The notes: generated by a model from the letters alone, not told the origin. A stretch of DNA of 64,000 nucleotides from Mesonia algae (GCF_003253545.1 NZ_QKYV01000004.1:331787-395786); one strand, 5' to 3'. Shown: positions 43,854 to 54,671, counted from the stretch's first letter. Made by a program: numbers and translations.

Positions 43854-45083
43854 ATGGATAAATTTTTAGAACAATGGGGCGAAGCCGCATACACGACTAC
43901 CGGATTTTTCTGGATGGCATTGTGGGCATTTATTTTGGGCTACATCATTAGTAGTATGATACAGGTTTTTATAACCGAAAAACGGATGCAGAAAACAATG
44001 GGCGAAAATGAAAAGAAGAGTGTACTTCTTGGAACTTTTTTTGGATTTATTAGTAGTTCGTGCAGCTTTGCAGCACTGGCATCTACTAAATCTATATTTA
44101 AGAAAGGTGCAAGTTTTGTTTCTTCCATCGCATTTCTTCTTGCATCTACGAATCTTGTTATAGAATTGGGTATCATTATTTCCATCTTCTTGGGTTGGCA
44201 GTTTGTTGTAGGAGAATATGTTGGTGGAATACTACTCATACTTATTTGCTGGATATTGATACGCCTTATTAACCCCAAGAAACTCATCGAGAAAGCCCGT
44301 AAAAATCTTGAAAATGAAGGCGACGATGAAGAGATGGACGATTCTACCAGCTGGAAAAAGCAGGTAAAAAAAGAAGAGAGTTGGGCACGTGTGGCTAAAA
44401 AATACAAGATGGAGTGGCAGATGGTCTGGAAAGATGTAACCGTAGGTTTTACCATTGCAGGTATTGTAGCTGCTTTTGTGCCTGATTCTTTCTTTCAAAC
44501 CTTATTTATAAACAGCGGTAAAGGCAATACAGACTTTACTTTTTTAGAAATTTTAGAACATATTGTTGTCGGGCCAGTTGCTGCATTTTTAACCTTTATT
44601 GGTTCTATGGGTAACATTCCGCTGGCGGCATTGTTATTTGGAAAAGGCGTAAGTTTTGCTGGTGTAATGGCATTTATTTTTAGTGATCTCGTGGTCTTTC
44701 CGGTTTTACGTATTAATGCAAAATATTATGGTTGGAAAATGTCTCTTTTCATTGTATTTCTGTTATTTACCGCTCTAATTGGAACATCTTTGGCATTGCA
44801 TTACTCTTTCGACCTCTTAAGTATTTTACCAGACCCGTCACAGGTTAAAATTCAAGACAAAGAACATTTCAAAATTGATTACACCTTCTATTTGAATATT
44901 GCTTTCCTTGCTATTTCGGCGTATCTGGTTTATCTCGGATTTTTCAAGAAAAAAGATGTGGAACACTCAATGAGTGAAATGGCACCAAAGAGCCCTTTGC
45001 TTGAAAGTGTATTAAAATATGTTGCTATCGCTTGCTATATCTGGCTGGCAGGTGGTTTAATCACTAAATTTTTAATTCTATAA
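43854..45083 (+). CDS. ArsP/DUF318-type permease
   Basis: 409 residues with about nine helices in two halves separated by a charged loop (about 145-190). The family motif GTFFGFISSSCSFAALASTKS (about 59-79) contains the Cys of the predicted permease family PF03773, and the second half has LTFIGSMGNIPLAALLFGKG. ArsP proteins move organoarsenicals, but many homologues are near copper ATPases, as here: the CopA gene starts 2 bp downstream. Substrate is uncertain. Confidence 0.8.
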   Translation: MDKFLEQWGEAAYTTTGFFWMALWAFILGYIISSMIQVFITEKRMQKTMGENEKKSVLLGTFFGFISSSCSFAALASTKSIFKKGASFVSSIAFLLASTNLVIELGIIISIFLGWQFVVGEYVGGILLILICWILIRLINPKKLIEKARKNLENEGDDEEMDDSTSWKKQVKKEESWARVAKKYKMEWQMVWKDVTVGFTIAGIVAAFVPDSFFQTLFINSGKGNTDFTFLEILEHIVVGPVAAFLTFIGSMGNIPLAALLFGKGVSFAGVMAFIFSDLVVFPVLRINAKYYGWKMSLFIVFLLFTALIGTSLALHYSFDLLSILPDPSQVKIQDKEHFKIDYTFYLNIAFLAISAYLVYLGFFKKKDVEHSMSEMAPKSPLLESVLKYVAIACYIWLAGGLITKFLIL

Positions 45084-45085
45084 CA

Positions 45086-47587
45086 ATGAAACACACCTAT
45101 CACATACACGGAATGACCTGCAATGGTTGTCGAAACCACGTCGAACAGACGCTTTCCAAAGTCGAAGGTGTTACAAATGCAATTGTCAATCTCGAAAAGG
45201 CCGAAGCGACCATAGAAATGGAATCCCATATTCCAATAGAGAAATTTCAAGAGGCGCTGAAAACGAACGGTGGGCAATACAGCATCCATCAGAATGGCGA
45301 ACATCATCGTACCCACGATAAGAAGAAAGTTGAGAAACCCAATGGCAAAGGAACAGGAACATTTTACTGTCCGATGCATTGCGAGGGCGACAAGACTTAC
45401 GACAGACCAGGCGATTGTCCTGTTTGCGGAATGGATTTGGTCGAAGAAGTGAATTTAGCGACTACTTCTGATACTCAATATACCTGCCCGATGCACCCAG
45501 AAATTATTAAGGACGAACCGGGAAGCTGTCCAATTTGTGGAATGGATTTAGTTCCTATGGAACCCGATTTATCCGCAGAAGAAAAGACCTATAAAAAACT
45601 GCTTAAAAAGTTCTGGATAGCGGTCGCCTTCACGTTGCCCATTTTTATCATTGCAATGTCCGAAATGCTACCAAATAATCCTCTGTACGATATTTTGGAA
45701 TTAAAATATTGGAATTGGATTCAATTTGCGCTTTCTATTCCTGTGGTATTCTACGCCACTTGGATGTTCTTTGAACGTGCCTACCGCAGTATAAAGACGT
45801 GGAACTTAAATATGTTTACGCTTATCGGTATCGGTGCAGGTGTTGCTTGGCTGTTCAGCGTATTCGGGATGCTCGTTCCCGATTTTTTCCCAGACCAATT
45901 CAAGACCGAGGCAGGTACCGTTCACGTCTATTTTGAAGCGGCAACGGTCATTCTAACTTTGGTATTGCTTGGGCAGGTTCAGGAAGCTCGTGCGCATAGC
46001 AAGACCAATTCCGCAGTCAAGGAACTTTTAAAATTGGCACCTAACAAGGCTGTAAAGGTAGTTGATGGCGAGGAACAGGAAGTGGCCATCGATGAAATTG
46101 AATTGGGTGATATTCTGCGTGTAAAGCCGGGCGATAAGATTCCTGTGGATGGGGTTATTACCGAAGGCGAAACTTCTATAGATGAATCGATGATTACGGG
46201 CGAACCCATTCCTGTAAACAAATCAGTAGATGATAAAGTAAGTAGCGGAACTATCAATGGCAATCAGTCCTTTTTGATGAAAGCTGAAAAGGTTGGGTCT
46301 GACACTTTGTTATCACAGATTATACAGATGGTCAATGATGCCAGTCGAAGCCGTGCACCCATCCAAAAGTTGGCCGATACCGTTTCGGGATATTTCGTGC
46401 CAATCGTTGTTATAATCGCTGTTGTTACATTTGCCGTTTGGGCAATTTGGGGCCGAGAGCCGGCCTATGTATATGCCTTGGTCAATGCCATTGCCGTATT
46501 GATTATCGCCTGTCCGTGTGCTTTGGGACTTGCGACACCAATGTCTGTTATGGTCGGTGTTGGTAAAGGCGCACAAAATGGGGTGCTTATAAAAAATGCC
46601 GAGGCTCTTGAAAAAATGGATAAGGTAGATACTCTCATTGTCGATAAGACAGGAACGATAACTGAAGGGAAGCCTACAGTTGAGAAAGTGGGCTCTTTCG
46701 ACAACGGATTTACCGAAAACGAAGTGCTGCAATACATTGTTTCCCTTAACAGCCAAAGTGAACATCCGCTGGCAGAAGCCACCGTAAAATATGGTAAAGA
46801 ACAAAACGCAGAGTTTTTAAAAGCAGATGGATTCAATGCAGTTACCGGAAAAGGTGTTGAAGGTAAAGTGAACGGTAATGAGGTGGCTTTGGGCAACGCC
46901 AAAATGATGGAACAGGTAAATGCCACGCTTACCGAAGCTATGGAAAATGAGGCACAATCCTATCAAAAACAAGGGAAAACGGTTTCCTATCTCGCAATAA
47001 ATGGTAAGGTTACAGGCTACGTGGTCATAGGTGATAAAATAAAGGAAACGAGTGCAAAAGCTATCAAGGATTTGCAGAATAAGGGAATTGCAGTCATTAT
47101 GCTTACTGGCGATAATCACGATACAGCCAAAGCTGTCGCAGATGAACTTAACCTTGCCGATTTTCAAGCAAGTATGCTGCCAGAGAACAAATTACAAGAA
47201 GTCGAGAAATTACAAGAACAAGGCAAAGTGGTTGCAATGGCAGGCGACGGAATAAACGATGCACCTGCACTCGCTAAAAGTGATGTAGGTATCGCAATGG
47301 GAACAGGTACGGATGTTGCCATTGAAAGTGCAGCCATTACCTTGGTGAAAGGCGATTTACACGGTATCGTAAAGGCAAGAAATCTAAGTGATGCAGTAAT
47401 GCGCAATATCAAACAAAACCTCTTTTTTGCAATGATTTATAACACGCTGGGTATCCCTATTGCAGCAGGACTACTGTATCCGTTTTTTGGAATACTCTTA
47501 TCGCCAATGATTGCGGCTTTGGCGATGAGCTTCAGTTCGGTATCGGTAATTGCCAACTCATTACGTCTAAAAAGTAAAAACATATAA
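45086..47587 (+). CDS. copA: Cu+-translocating P1B-ATPase with HMA and two heavy-metal-binding modules
   Basis: 833 residues. An HMA domain comes first (IHGMTCNGCRNHVEQTL, Cys12/15), then two YHS-like heavy-metal-binding modules (FYCPMHCEG and DCPVCGMDL; YTCPMHPEI and SCPICGMDLVP, about 91-158). The ATPase core follows: TGEP loop, ACPCALGLATP (about 473-483), DKTGT (about 519), GDGINDAPAL (about 720). The last helices contain MIYNTLGIPIAAGLLYP and MAALAMSFSSVSV-like sequence, the Asn/Tyr and Met-Ser-Ser pattern of P1B-1 copper pumps. It exports Cu+ from the cytoplasm. Confidence 0.93.
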   Translation: MKHTYHIHGMTCNGCRNHVEQTLSKVEGVTNAIVNLEKAEATIEMESHIPIEKFQEALKTNGGQYSIHQNGEHHRTHDKKKVEKPNGKGTGTFYCPMHCEGDKTYDRPGDCPVCGMDLVEEVNLATTSDTQYTCPMHPEIIKDEPGSCPICGMDLVPMEPDLSAEEKTYKKLLKKFWIAVAFTLPIFIIAMSEMLPNNPLYDILELKYWNWIQFALSIPVVFYATWMFFERAYRSIKTWNLNMFTLIGIGAGVAWLFSVFGMLVPDFFPDQFKTEAGTVHVYFEAATVILTLVLLGQVQEARAHSKTNSAVKELLKLAPNKAVKVVDGEEQEVAIDEIELGDILRVKPGDKIPVDGVITEGETSIDESMITGEPIPVNKSVDDKVSSGTINGNQSFLMKAEKVGSDTLLSQIIQMVNDASRSRAPIQKLADTVSGYFVPIVVIIAVVTFAVWAIWGREPAYVYALVNAIAVLIIACPCALGLATPMSVMVGVGKGAQNGVLIKNAEALEKMDKVDTLIVDKTGTITEGKPTVEKVGSFDNGFTENEVLQYIVSLNSQSEHPLAEATVKYGKEQNAEFLKADGFNAVTGKGVEGKVNGNEVALGNAKMMEQVNATLTEAMENEAQSYQKQGKTVSYLAINGKVTGYVVIGDKIKETSAKAIKDLQNKGIAVIMLTGDNHDTAKAVADELNLADFQASMLPENKLQEVEKLQEQGKVVAMAGDGINDAPALAKSDVGIAMGTGTDVAIESAAITLVKGDLHGIVKARNLSDAVMRNIKQNLFFAMIYNTLGIPIAAGLLYPFFGILLSPMIAALAMSFSSVSVIANSLRLKSKNI

Positions 47588-47606
47588 TCTAACTAATTAA
47601 ATACTT

Positions 47607-48191
47607 ATGAAATATAAAATTTTGATAATCCTATTGGTAGTTGCTGTCAGCGGATGTAAAAATGAAGAAAAGAATAATACCAAAATAGAGACAGAGCACA
47701 ATCATACCCAGAGTGAACCTAAATCTGAGAACAAAAAAACCCTAAGTCCACACACATCGGCAATGGCTATGATAGGTGATGCTCATATTCACATAGATTA
47801 TTCGTCGCCAGGCGTAAGGGATAGAATTATTTTCGGTGGATTGTTGGCTTACGACCAAGTCTGGCAGGCTGGTGCCCATATGGCTACTTGGCTTGAAACA
47901 AATAAGGATTTAGAAATTGACGGTAAAGAATTGAAAGCCGGGAAATATGGATTTTTTGTAATTCCGAATCAAGAAGAATGGACTGTCATTTTCAACAGGA
48001 ATTGGAACCAACACGGTAAGGACGACTATAATGAAAAAGATGATGTATTACGATTTAAAGTGACACCTAAAATTTCCGAAGAGATTAAAGAACATTTAGA
48101 GTATAACGTAAACAAAACAACTGAGACTTCCGGAACAATATCAATGAGTTGGGAAAAAGTCACGATTGAATTTCCTTTTGAAATAAAGTAA
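47607..48191 (+). CDS. DUF2911 lipoprotein
   Basis: 194 residues with a lipoprotein signal (ILIILLVVAVSGCKNE), a short His-rich linker (ETEHNHTQS) and a DUF2911 domain: HTSAMAMIGDAHIHIDYSSPGVRDR, IFGGLLAYDQVWQAGAH and KAGKYGFFVIPNQEEWTVIF. Probably a periplasmic protein; the family function is unknown. Conserved HIHIDYSSP-type residues might bind metal. It is 19 bp after copA and 1 bp before the PepSY gene. Confidence 0.78.
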   Translation: MKYKILIILLVVAVSGCKNEEKNNTKIETEHNHTQSEPKSENKKTLSPHTSAMAMIGDAHIHIDYSSPGVRDRIIFGGLLAYDQVWQAGAHMATWLETNKDLEIDGKELKAGKYGFFVIPNQEEWTVIFNRNWNQHGKDDYNEKDDVLRFKVTPKISEEIKEHLEYNVNKTTETSGTISMSWEKVTIEFPFEIK

Positions 48192-48192
48192 A

Positions 48193-48900
48193 ATGGTGAA
48201 CAGAAAAACAGCGAAATGGATTAGAAAAGCACACCGCTATTTGGGTATCTTTTTAGGTATTCAGTTTCTGATGTGGACGATTAGCGGGATGTATTTCAGT
48301 TGGACGGACATCGACGAGATACACGGTGACCATTTTAAGAAAGAAGCACCTTTAAAGACATCATTTAATGATTTGCTCGGCTCATCCCAACTTACTACAA
48401 ATGAACCTATCCAATCCTTGGAACTTCTGGAAATAGCAAATGAACCTTATTATTGGATCAATGATGCACAGCTTTATAACGCAAGAACGGGACAAATAAA
48501 AAACGGAATTTCTAAAGAAGAGGCACAACAAGTTGCAAATAGGTATATGTTGAACGATTTAGAAATAGCAAAAATTCAATTAGTCGATTCTGTTGGGCCA
48601 CATCACGAATATCGAGGTCGCCCACTTTCAGCTTATGAAATCTCGTATGAGACACCACAAAATTTAAAAGCCTATGTGGCGGTTGAGAATGGCGCTTTTC
48701 AAACGGTGAGACACAGGGATTGGCGCTTGTTTGATTTTCTTTGGATGACTCATACAATGGATTATCAGGGAAGGGATAATTTCAACACATTGTTGTTAAG
48801 GGCATTTTCACTTTTGGGATTGATAACCGTCTTAAGCGGTTTCGTTTTATGGTACATCAGTTCCCCATCAATCAGAAAACTAAAAAAGAAAATTAAATAA
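48193..48900 (+). CDS. PepSY-domain membrane protein
   Basis: 235 residues: WIRKAHRYLGIFLGIQFLMWTISGMYFSW at the N-terminus is the PepSY-associated membrane helix with His pair, a periplasmic PepSY-like region follows (GISKEEAQQVANRYM), and a second helix ends the protein. Such proteins often serve in iron or copper reductase chains at the inner membrane. It starts 1 bp after the DUF2911 gene. Confidence 0.8.
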   Translation: MVNRKTAKWIRKAHRYLGIFLGIQFLMWTISGMYFSWTDIDEIHGDHFKKEAPLKTSFNDLLGSSQLTTNEPIQSLELLEIANEPYYWINDAQLYNARTGQIKNGISKEEAQQVANRYMLNDLEIAKIQLVDSVGPHHEYRGRPLSAYEISYETPQNLKAYVAVENGAFQTVRHRDWRLFDFLWMTHTMDYQGRDNFNTLLLRAFSLLGLITVLSGFVLWYISSPSIRKLKKKIK

Positions 48901-48925
48901 TTAGTAACAAATAAAACCAAAAATT

Positions 48926-49417
48926 ATGAATTCAAATGAACACACAAATTCAGGAAAATCAAAAAATCATTACACACGTTTTGTAGCAATGCTCGCTTGC
49001 TCTTTCGTAGCAATGTATATCACGATGTATTTAAACACCTATGAATGGGACCACGTTTGGTTTAGCCTTACGCGTTTCTATATGGTATGCCTTGGTATTG
49101 CCGCAATGGCCATTATAATGTTTGTGGCAATGCGTGGTATGTACCAAAATAAAAAGAAGAATATCGCTATAGTTTTGGGAAGTATTGTTCTCTTTGCAGG
49201 TGCCTTGGGACTTGTACGTGACCAAAAGTCAACTGTGGGTGATGTACTCTGGATGAAAGCAATGATACCACACCATTCCATTGCAATTCTAACAAGTGAA
49301 CGAGCAGATATTGAAGACCCAGAAGTCAAAAAATTGGCTGAAGAAATCATAAAAGCACAACGTAGGGAAATTGCCGAAATGAAAGCAATGATTGAACGTT
49401 TAGAAAACGAAAAATAA
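48926..49417 (+). CDS. DUF305 family protein
   Basis: 163 residues with four N-terminal hydrophobic stretches (about 20-105) and a C-terminal DUF305 segment: VLWMKAMIPHHSIAIL, ERADIEDPEVKKLAEEIIKAQRREIAEMKAMIERL. The His-His and the Met residues near MKAMIPHH are the hallmark of this family, commonly found near copper genes. The CusB-like gene begins 4 bp later. Function not known. Confidence 0.82.
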   Translation: MNSNEHTNSGKSKNHYTRFVAMLACSFVAMYITMYLNTYEWDHVWFSLTRFYMVCLGIAAMAIIMFVAMRGMYQNKKKNIAIVLGSIVLFAGALGLVRDQKSTVGDVLWMKAMIPHHSIAILTSERADIEDPEVKKLAEEIIKAQRREIAEMKAMIERLENEK

Positions 49418-49421
49418 GATT

Positions 49422-51152
49422 ATGAACAAGAACATTTTATATATAGCAATAGCCATTATAGTAGGTTTGGGCGCAGGCTGGCTCATTTTCGGAAATGTGT
49501 CAAGTGATTCAAATAAGGAATTGTCTGAAATGTCAGACCACGACCATTCTGGCGAGAGCGCAGACCAGATGTGGACGTGCTCTATGCATCCACAAATTAT
49601 GCAATCAGAAGCTGGCGATTGTCCAATATGTGGGATGAATTTAATCCCTGCGGAAACTGGAGCTGAAGGTCTTTCTGCAAACGAGATAAAAATGACCGAA
49701 AACGCAATAGCGTTGGCGAATATCCAAACTACCATTGTGGGTAATGCAGAAGCTAGCGAGGATGAAGGAATAATATCCCTTTCGGGAAAAATTGCTGCTA
49801 ATGAAGAAAATAATACCGTGCAAGCCAGTTATTTTAAGGGAAGGATTGAACGACTCAAGGTCAATTATGAAGGACAACAAGTAAACAGTGGTCAGTTATT
49901 AGCAATTATTTACGCACCAGACCTTGTAGCGGCACAGCAGGAACTGATTACAGCAGCATCCCTGAAAGCATCGCAACCAGCGTTATACAGAGCGGTGCGC
50001 AATAAGCTTAAAAACTGGAAACTTTCAGAAACACAAATCAATGCTATTGAAGAAAGTGGAACAGTGCGTGAAAACTTCCCGATTTATGCAACGGTTTCTG
50101 GAACTGTTTCAGAAGTAATGGCTGCACAGGGCGATTATGTAAATCAAGGACAGCCTATTGTAAAGTTGAGCAATTTGAATTCGGTTTGGGCAGAATTTGA
50201 TGCGTATGAAAATCAGATAGCACAATTCATCGTTGGGCAAAAAATCAACATCACGACCAATGCCTATCCAAACAAAGAATTTGAAGGCACTATTTCTTTT
50301 ATTGACCCTATTTTAAATAATACAACACGTACAGTAACGGCGCGGGCAACCCTGCAAAATAGAGATAACCTGTTTAAACCAGGAATGTTTGTGACGGGCA
50401 AAGTTAAAGGCACAACGCAAACTGTGGAAAATACACTTACCGTACCAGCAAGTGCTGTGTTATGGACGGGCGATCGCTCATTGGTATATGTGAAAACCAA
50501 TCCTAATGAACCTGTATTTGAAATGCGGGAAGTGACCTTGGGCAATCGCTCTGGCGACAATTACCAAGTCTCGGCTGGACTAAACAATGGCGATGAAATA
50601 GTAACCAATGGAACGTTTACAGTTGATGCCGCAGCACAATTACAGGGTAAAAAATCAATGATGAATCAGCAGATGATGCAAGATGAATCGGCTATGATGG
50701 TCGATATGGAAATGAGTTTCAGTAATGCGTTTAGTTCTGACTTTAGTGGAGTATTATCGTCCTATCTCAATATGAAAGATGCTTTTGTGGCGAGCGATGC
50801 TGGTCAGGTTTCTAAGCTCGCAAAAGCAACATCAAAAAAATTAAAAACAATATCGACAGGAGGTTTAGGTATGATGGAAAAACAACACCTAACCAAAAGT
50901 ATAGAAATGCTGGATGCTATCGCAAACAATGATAATCTGGAAAACCAGCGAGCACATTTTGTGATACTTAATGAGAATATCGTGCCTATTGCTATGAACA
51001 TAGAAAATTCGACAGATTACTATGTCCAAAAATGCCCAATGGCAAACAACAATAAGGGTGCAGTTTGGTTGAGTACTGAAGAAAAAATAAAGAATCCATA
51101 TTACGGCGATGCAATGTTGACGTGTGGTAGTATTTTTCAAAAAATAGAATAA
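49422..51152 (+). CDS. cusB: CusB-like RND adaptor with heavy-metal-binding N-terminus and DUF3347 C-terminus
   Basis: 576 residues: a membrane anchor (YIAIAIIVGLGAGWLIFGN), a heavy-metal-binding module (TCSMHPQIMQSEAGDCPICGMNLIP, about 49-75), the adaptor body with lipoyl halves (FKGRIERLKVNYEGQQVNSGQLL, ATVSGTVSEVMAAQGDYVNQG) and barrel domains, and a C-terminal DUF3347 domain (about 435-570, ending KCPMANNN and NPYYGDAML). It is the only free adaptor in this copper block and probably serves CusA at 34301, 11 kb upstream. Confidence 0.88.
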   Translation: MNKNILYIAIAIIVGLGAGWLIFGNVSSDSNKELSEMSDHDHSGESADQMWTCSMHPQIMQSEAGDCPICGMNLIPAETGAEGLSANEIKMTENAIALANIQTTIVGNAEASEDEGIISLSGKIAANEENNTVQASYFKGRIERLKVNYEGQQVNSGQLLAIIYAPDLVAAQQELITAASLKASQPALYRAVRNKLKNWKLSETQINAIEESGTVRENFPIYATVSGTVSEVMAAQGDYVNQGQPIVKLSNLNSVWAEFDAYENQIAQFIVGQKINITTNAYPNKEFEGTISFIDPILNNTTRTVTARATLQNRDNLFKPGMFVTGKVKGTTQTVENTLTVPASAVLWTGDRSLVYVKTNPNEPVFEMREVTLGNRSGDNYQVSAGLNNGDEIVTNGTFTVDAAAQLQGKKSMMNQQMMQDESAMMVDMEMSFSNAFSSDFSGVLSSYLNMKDAFVASDAGQVSKLAKATSKKLKTISTGGLGMMEKQHLTKSIEMLDAIANNDNLENQRAHFVILNENIVPIAMNIENSTDYYVQKCPMANNNKGAVWLSTEEKIKNPYYGDAMLTCGSIFQKIE

Positions 51153-51894
51153 GAAAGCTAATTTTAAATGTAATACTAATGTTACAATATCAAGAAATTA
51201 ACCAAGGGATATTTGATAGGGTTGAATTTCTTAAGATTATTTCATTAATGGATTCATTTTTTAAATTCCATATTATTGAAATATTTCAATCAACTCTTTA
51301 ATCTAGTTGTTATTAATTTTAAACTTGTTATTAATTATTGGGATCAAACCGACCTATAATTAATCAGTTTTTTTAAATAATACCCGAGCGGTTATTATAA
51401 ATTGAATATCCAAATCATTCAAATGAAATTTTATATAACTCCCGTAGGAATTATTAGATATTACTGTATCCATTTACGTTTTGAAAGATTTAGATAGCCG
51501 TATTACGAGATCAAAACTATTTTTATTGAAATATAAACAAATAGTATGGGGATTGCTTTTGCGTAATATAGGTTAACGTATAAAGAATAACTGTTTTTTT
51601 ATGATATGCTCTTTAAGATGCGAAATTATTATTAGAGAAATTTATAGCATTCCTTAAGTGGTGGGGTTATGTATAGTCATTATAAAACATAATTAAAAAA
51701 TGTAATAACTAGAATAGAGTGGGAAAAGTAAATTTTAGGTAATCCATTACATAAATATTTTTATACATTATTTAGAAGCTAAATTAACTTACCTGTTGAA
51801 ATAATTGATTAGATATAATTAAACTTGTTATTTTTTATCGAACCTAACATAACTTCAACCTATAAATTACTATATTTGTGGTATATTAAAAATT
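51153..51894. other. 742-bp AT-rich intergenic region, island boundary
   Basis: No frame of 60 codons or more and no hairpin with a T run was seen. The base composition drops to that of the host-like left part. A TAnnTTTG promoter element occurs near its right end (51871). Confidence 0.5.
51871..51878 (+). promoter_or_regulatory. TAnnTTTG promoter element
   Basis: TATATTTG, the Bacteroidota -7 box, 16 bp before the GTG start at 51895. It is the same octamer as in front of the gene at 23726; no TTGC operator pair accompanies it. Confidence 0.5.
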
Positions 51895-52293
51895 GTGAAT
51901 CTAATAAGGAACATATTATTCATTTCTGCACTTATCATTATGATAGGTCACGATGTTATTCCGCATTCTGATCAACATCATATCGATGAGGTAAGCACAA
52001 TCTTAGGTTCTAGTACAAACCTTGAAGTTGAGCATAATCATTCAGATCTAAGTCATATTTTTGAACACTTTCAGCATTCTTCAGAAGATAAGAATTTAAC
52101 TTATTCAAGTGTTGAAAAGACCTCTAAATCTTTAACAAAATTATGCTTTGATAATTTTTCTTATTTAGAATTAGAGCATCAGGAATTATGGTATGCAAAT
52201 CTCGAAAAACAACGTTTTCGTGATTATGTAATCGTTCCATATCCAACATTACTCTCTTCCCATAGCCTTCGTGGCCCACCTTTTATTTGCTAA
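51895..52293 (+). CDS. small secreted His-rich protein preceding truncated CzcA
   Basis: 132 residues from GTG 51895. A hydrophobic N-terminal signal (ILFISALIIMIGHDVIPHS) leads into HSDQHHIDE, VEHNHSDLSHIFEHFQHSSEDK, then SSHSLRGPPFIC. There is no HYC or CC motif, but position, size and His content match the two other small proteins that precede an RND gene. Likely periplasmic metal binder. Unnamed family. Confidence 0.6.
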   Translation: MNLIRNILFISALIIMIGHDVIPHSDQHHIDEVSTILGSSTNLEVEHNHSDLSHIFEHFQHSSEDKNLTYSSVEKTSKSLTKLCFDNFSYLELEHQELWYANLEKQRFRDYVIVPYPTLLSSHSLRGPPFIC

Positions 52294-52513
52294 CATTTTT
52301 TATTATTTAAATTAACTTGTTTAAATGCATCGATTATACGAAGCATATGCATATTTATTTAACTAATAAACCTGCAGTTGCAAGACATTCTTTCTTGTAG
52401 CTAATTTCAGAATACCATTATTTTTTTAAAAAATCACTAACCAGATATGTCTATAACATATTTGATTAGCTGGATTTCGTATTCGCATTTTTAACTTAAA
52501 AAGTTTACATATA

Positions 52514-54565
52514 ATGTTAGACAAAATTATTCAGTTTTCGATAACCAATAAACTGGTTATCGGAATATGTATGTTAGCACTTATAGGTTGGGGAACCTAT
52601 TCGCTATCTAAATTGCCTATTGATGCTGTTCCCGATATTACAGATAACCAAGTAATGGTTATTACAGTATCACCAACTTTAGCAGCACAAGAGGTAGAAC
52701 AATTAGTTACCTTCCCCGTAGAACAAACTATGGTTAGCATTCCCGAAATCAAAGAAATGCGTTCTTTTTCAAGATTCGGACTTTCCATAGTTACCATTGT
52801 TTTTGAAGAAGATACGGATTTGTATTGGGCGCGCCAACAGGTGCAAGAAAGATTATCTCTTGCAGCTAAAGAAATCCCTCAAGGTGTTGGAGAACCAGAA
52901 ATGGCACCTGTAACCACTGGACTAGGAGAAATTTACCAATACGTAATTCATACCGAAGATGGGTATGAAGATAAATACGATGCAACGGAATTACGCACCA
53001 TTCAAGATTGGATAATTAAACGGCAATTATTAGGAACACCAGGTGTCGCTGAAGTTAGTGGATTTGGTGGTTATGTAAAACAATATGAAATAGCTGTTGA
53101 TCCTGATAAACTTCAAAGTTTAAATATAAGTATATCAGATATTTTTTCAGCTTTAGAAACCAATAACCAAAATACAGGGGGAGCTTATATTGATAAAGGT
53201 CCTAATGCCTTTTTTATTCGTAGTGAAGGTTTGGTAAATAACCTTGATGAAATCAATAAAATTGTAGTTAAAAACACCAATGGTACACCTATTCTAATTA
53301 GAGATGTAGCTACCGTACAATTTGGTAGCGGTATTCGCTATGGTGCGGCTACAAGAAACGGCGAAGGCGAAGTTGTTACAGGTATAGTAATAATGCTTAA
53401 AGGAGCTAATTCATCTGAAGTCATTAACAACGTTAAAGACAAGATAGAGCAAATTAAACAAACGCTTCCAGAAGGGGTTACCATCCAGCCTTACCTCGAC
53501 CGAAAAAATTTGGTCGACAGAGCTATTGGTACTGTAACAACTAACCTTGTTGAAGGAGCACTAATTGTCATTTTTGTATTGGTTCTCTTTTTGGGTAATT
53601 GGCGAGGCGGTTTAATTGTAGCTTCTGTAATTCCTTTAGCAATGTTATTTGCTATAGCTATGATGAATCTATTTGGCGTCTCAGGTAACTTAATGAGCCT
53701 CGGGGCAATTGATTTTGGAATTATTGTCGATGGTGCAGTTATAATAGTTGAGGCCGTAATGCACGGCATAACCAAAGCAAAACAACGATACCCTGGCGTT
53801 TTTAAATTATCACAAAGTCAAATGGATGAAGAAGTTTTTCAATCGTCTAGTAAAATTCGTACTTCTGCAGCTTTTGGCGAAATTATAATACTTATTGTAT
53901 ACCTGCCAATATTGGCACTTACTGGGGTGGCAGGTAAAATGTTTCACCCTATGGCACAAACAGTCTCTTTTGCTATTCTGGGTGCATTTATACTATCGCT
54001 TACTTATGTAACTATGATGTCTGCTTTAGTATTGAGTAAAAAAACGAAACACAAACGCAATTTTTCAGATAAAATGATGGATTTCTTCCAGCGTTTGTAC
54101 CGTCCTATTATTGAACGCGCTATTCATAAAAAAATGCTTGTTGTGGTATTAGCTTCTAGCTTATTTATTATCTCTTTGTTTACATTTTTCAATATGGGTG
54201 GGGAGTTTATCCCACAATTAGATGAAGGCGATTTTGCTGTAGAAACTCGTGTACCTGTAGGTAGTTCTATTAATCAGATGATTGATGTCTCTCAAAAAGC
54301 ACAAACTATTTTGTTAAGTCAATATGACAGTGAGGTTTCACAGGTAGTTAATAAAATTGGTTCAGGCGAAATTCCTACTGACCCAATGCCTATTGAAGCT
54401 GGAGATATGATGGTTATTTTAAAACCTAAAGATGGTTGGACAAATGCTGAAAATCGTGAAGAATTAATAGAAAAAATGCAATCATCTTTATCTGTAATTC
54501 CCAACGCTACATTTAGTTTTAAAAGCAATCATTTTGAGTTTGTAGCCTTATGTTGCGAAATGTAA
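52514..54565 (+). pseudogene. czcA: third CzcA-type RND pump, truncated after about 670 residues
   Basis: 683 residues from a normal start (MLDKIIQFSITNKLVIG). The first 670 align in pattern with the protein at 24213, including GAIDFGIIVDGAVIIVEA (about 396) and the mid-protein MGGEFIPQLDEGDFAVE. In the other copy the line continues with FTQPVELRFNELLEG; here NATFSF is followed by an unrelated tail (KSNHFEFVALCCEM) and a stop, so the second periplasmic and membrane half is missing. The gene was probably cut by recombination at about 54,525. It is unlikely to pump. Confidence 0.8.
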
Positions 54566-54671
54566 ATACATTATTATCAATAATCGTTAAAAAGTATCAT
54601 TAATATAAGATTATCCCTCAGCCCATTCCTCTTCATTTTACGAAAAGCTACATATCGGGCAAAGAGCTTCC

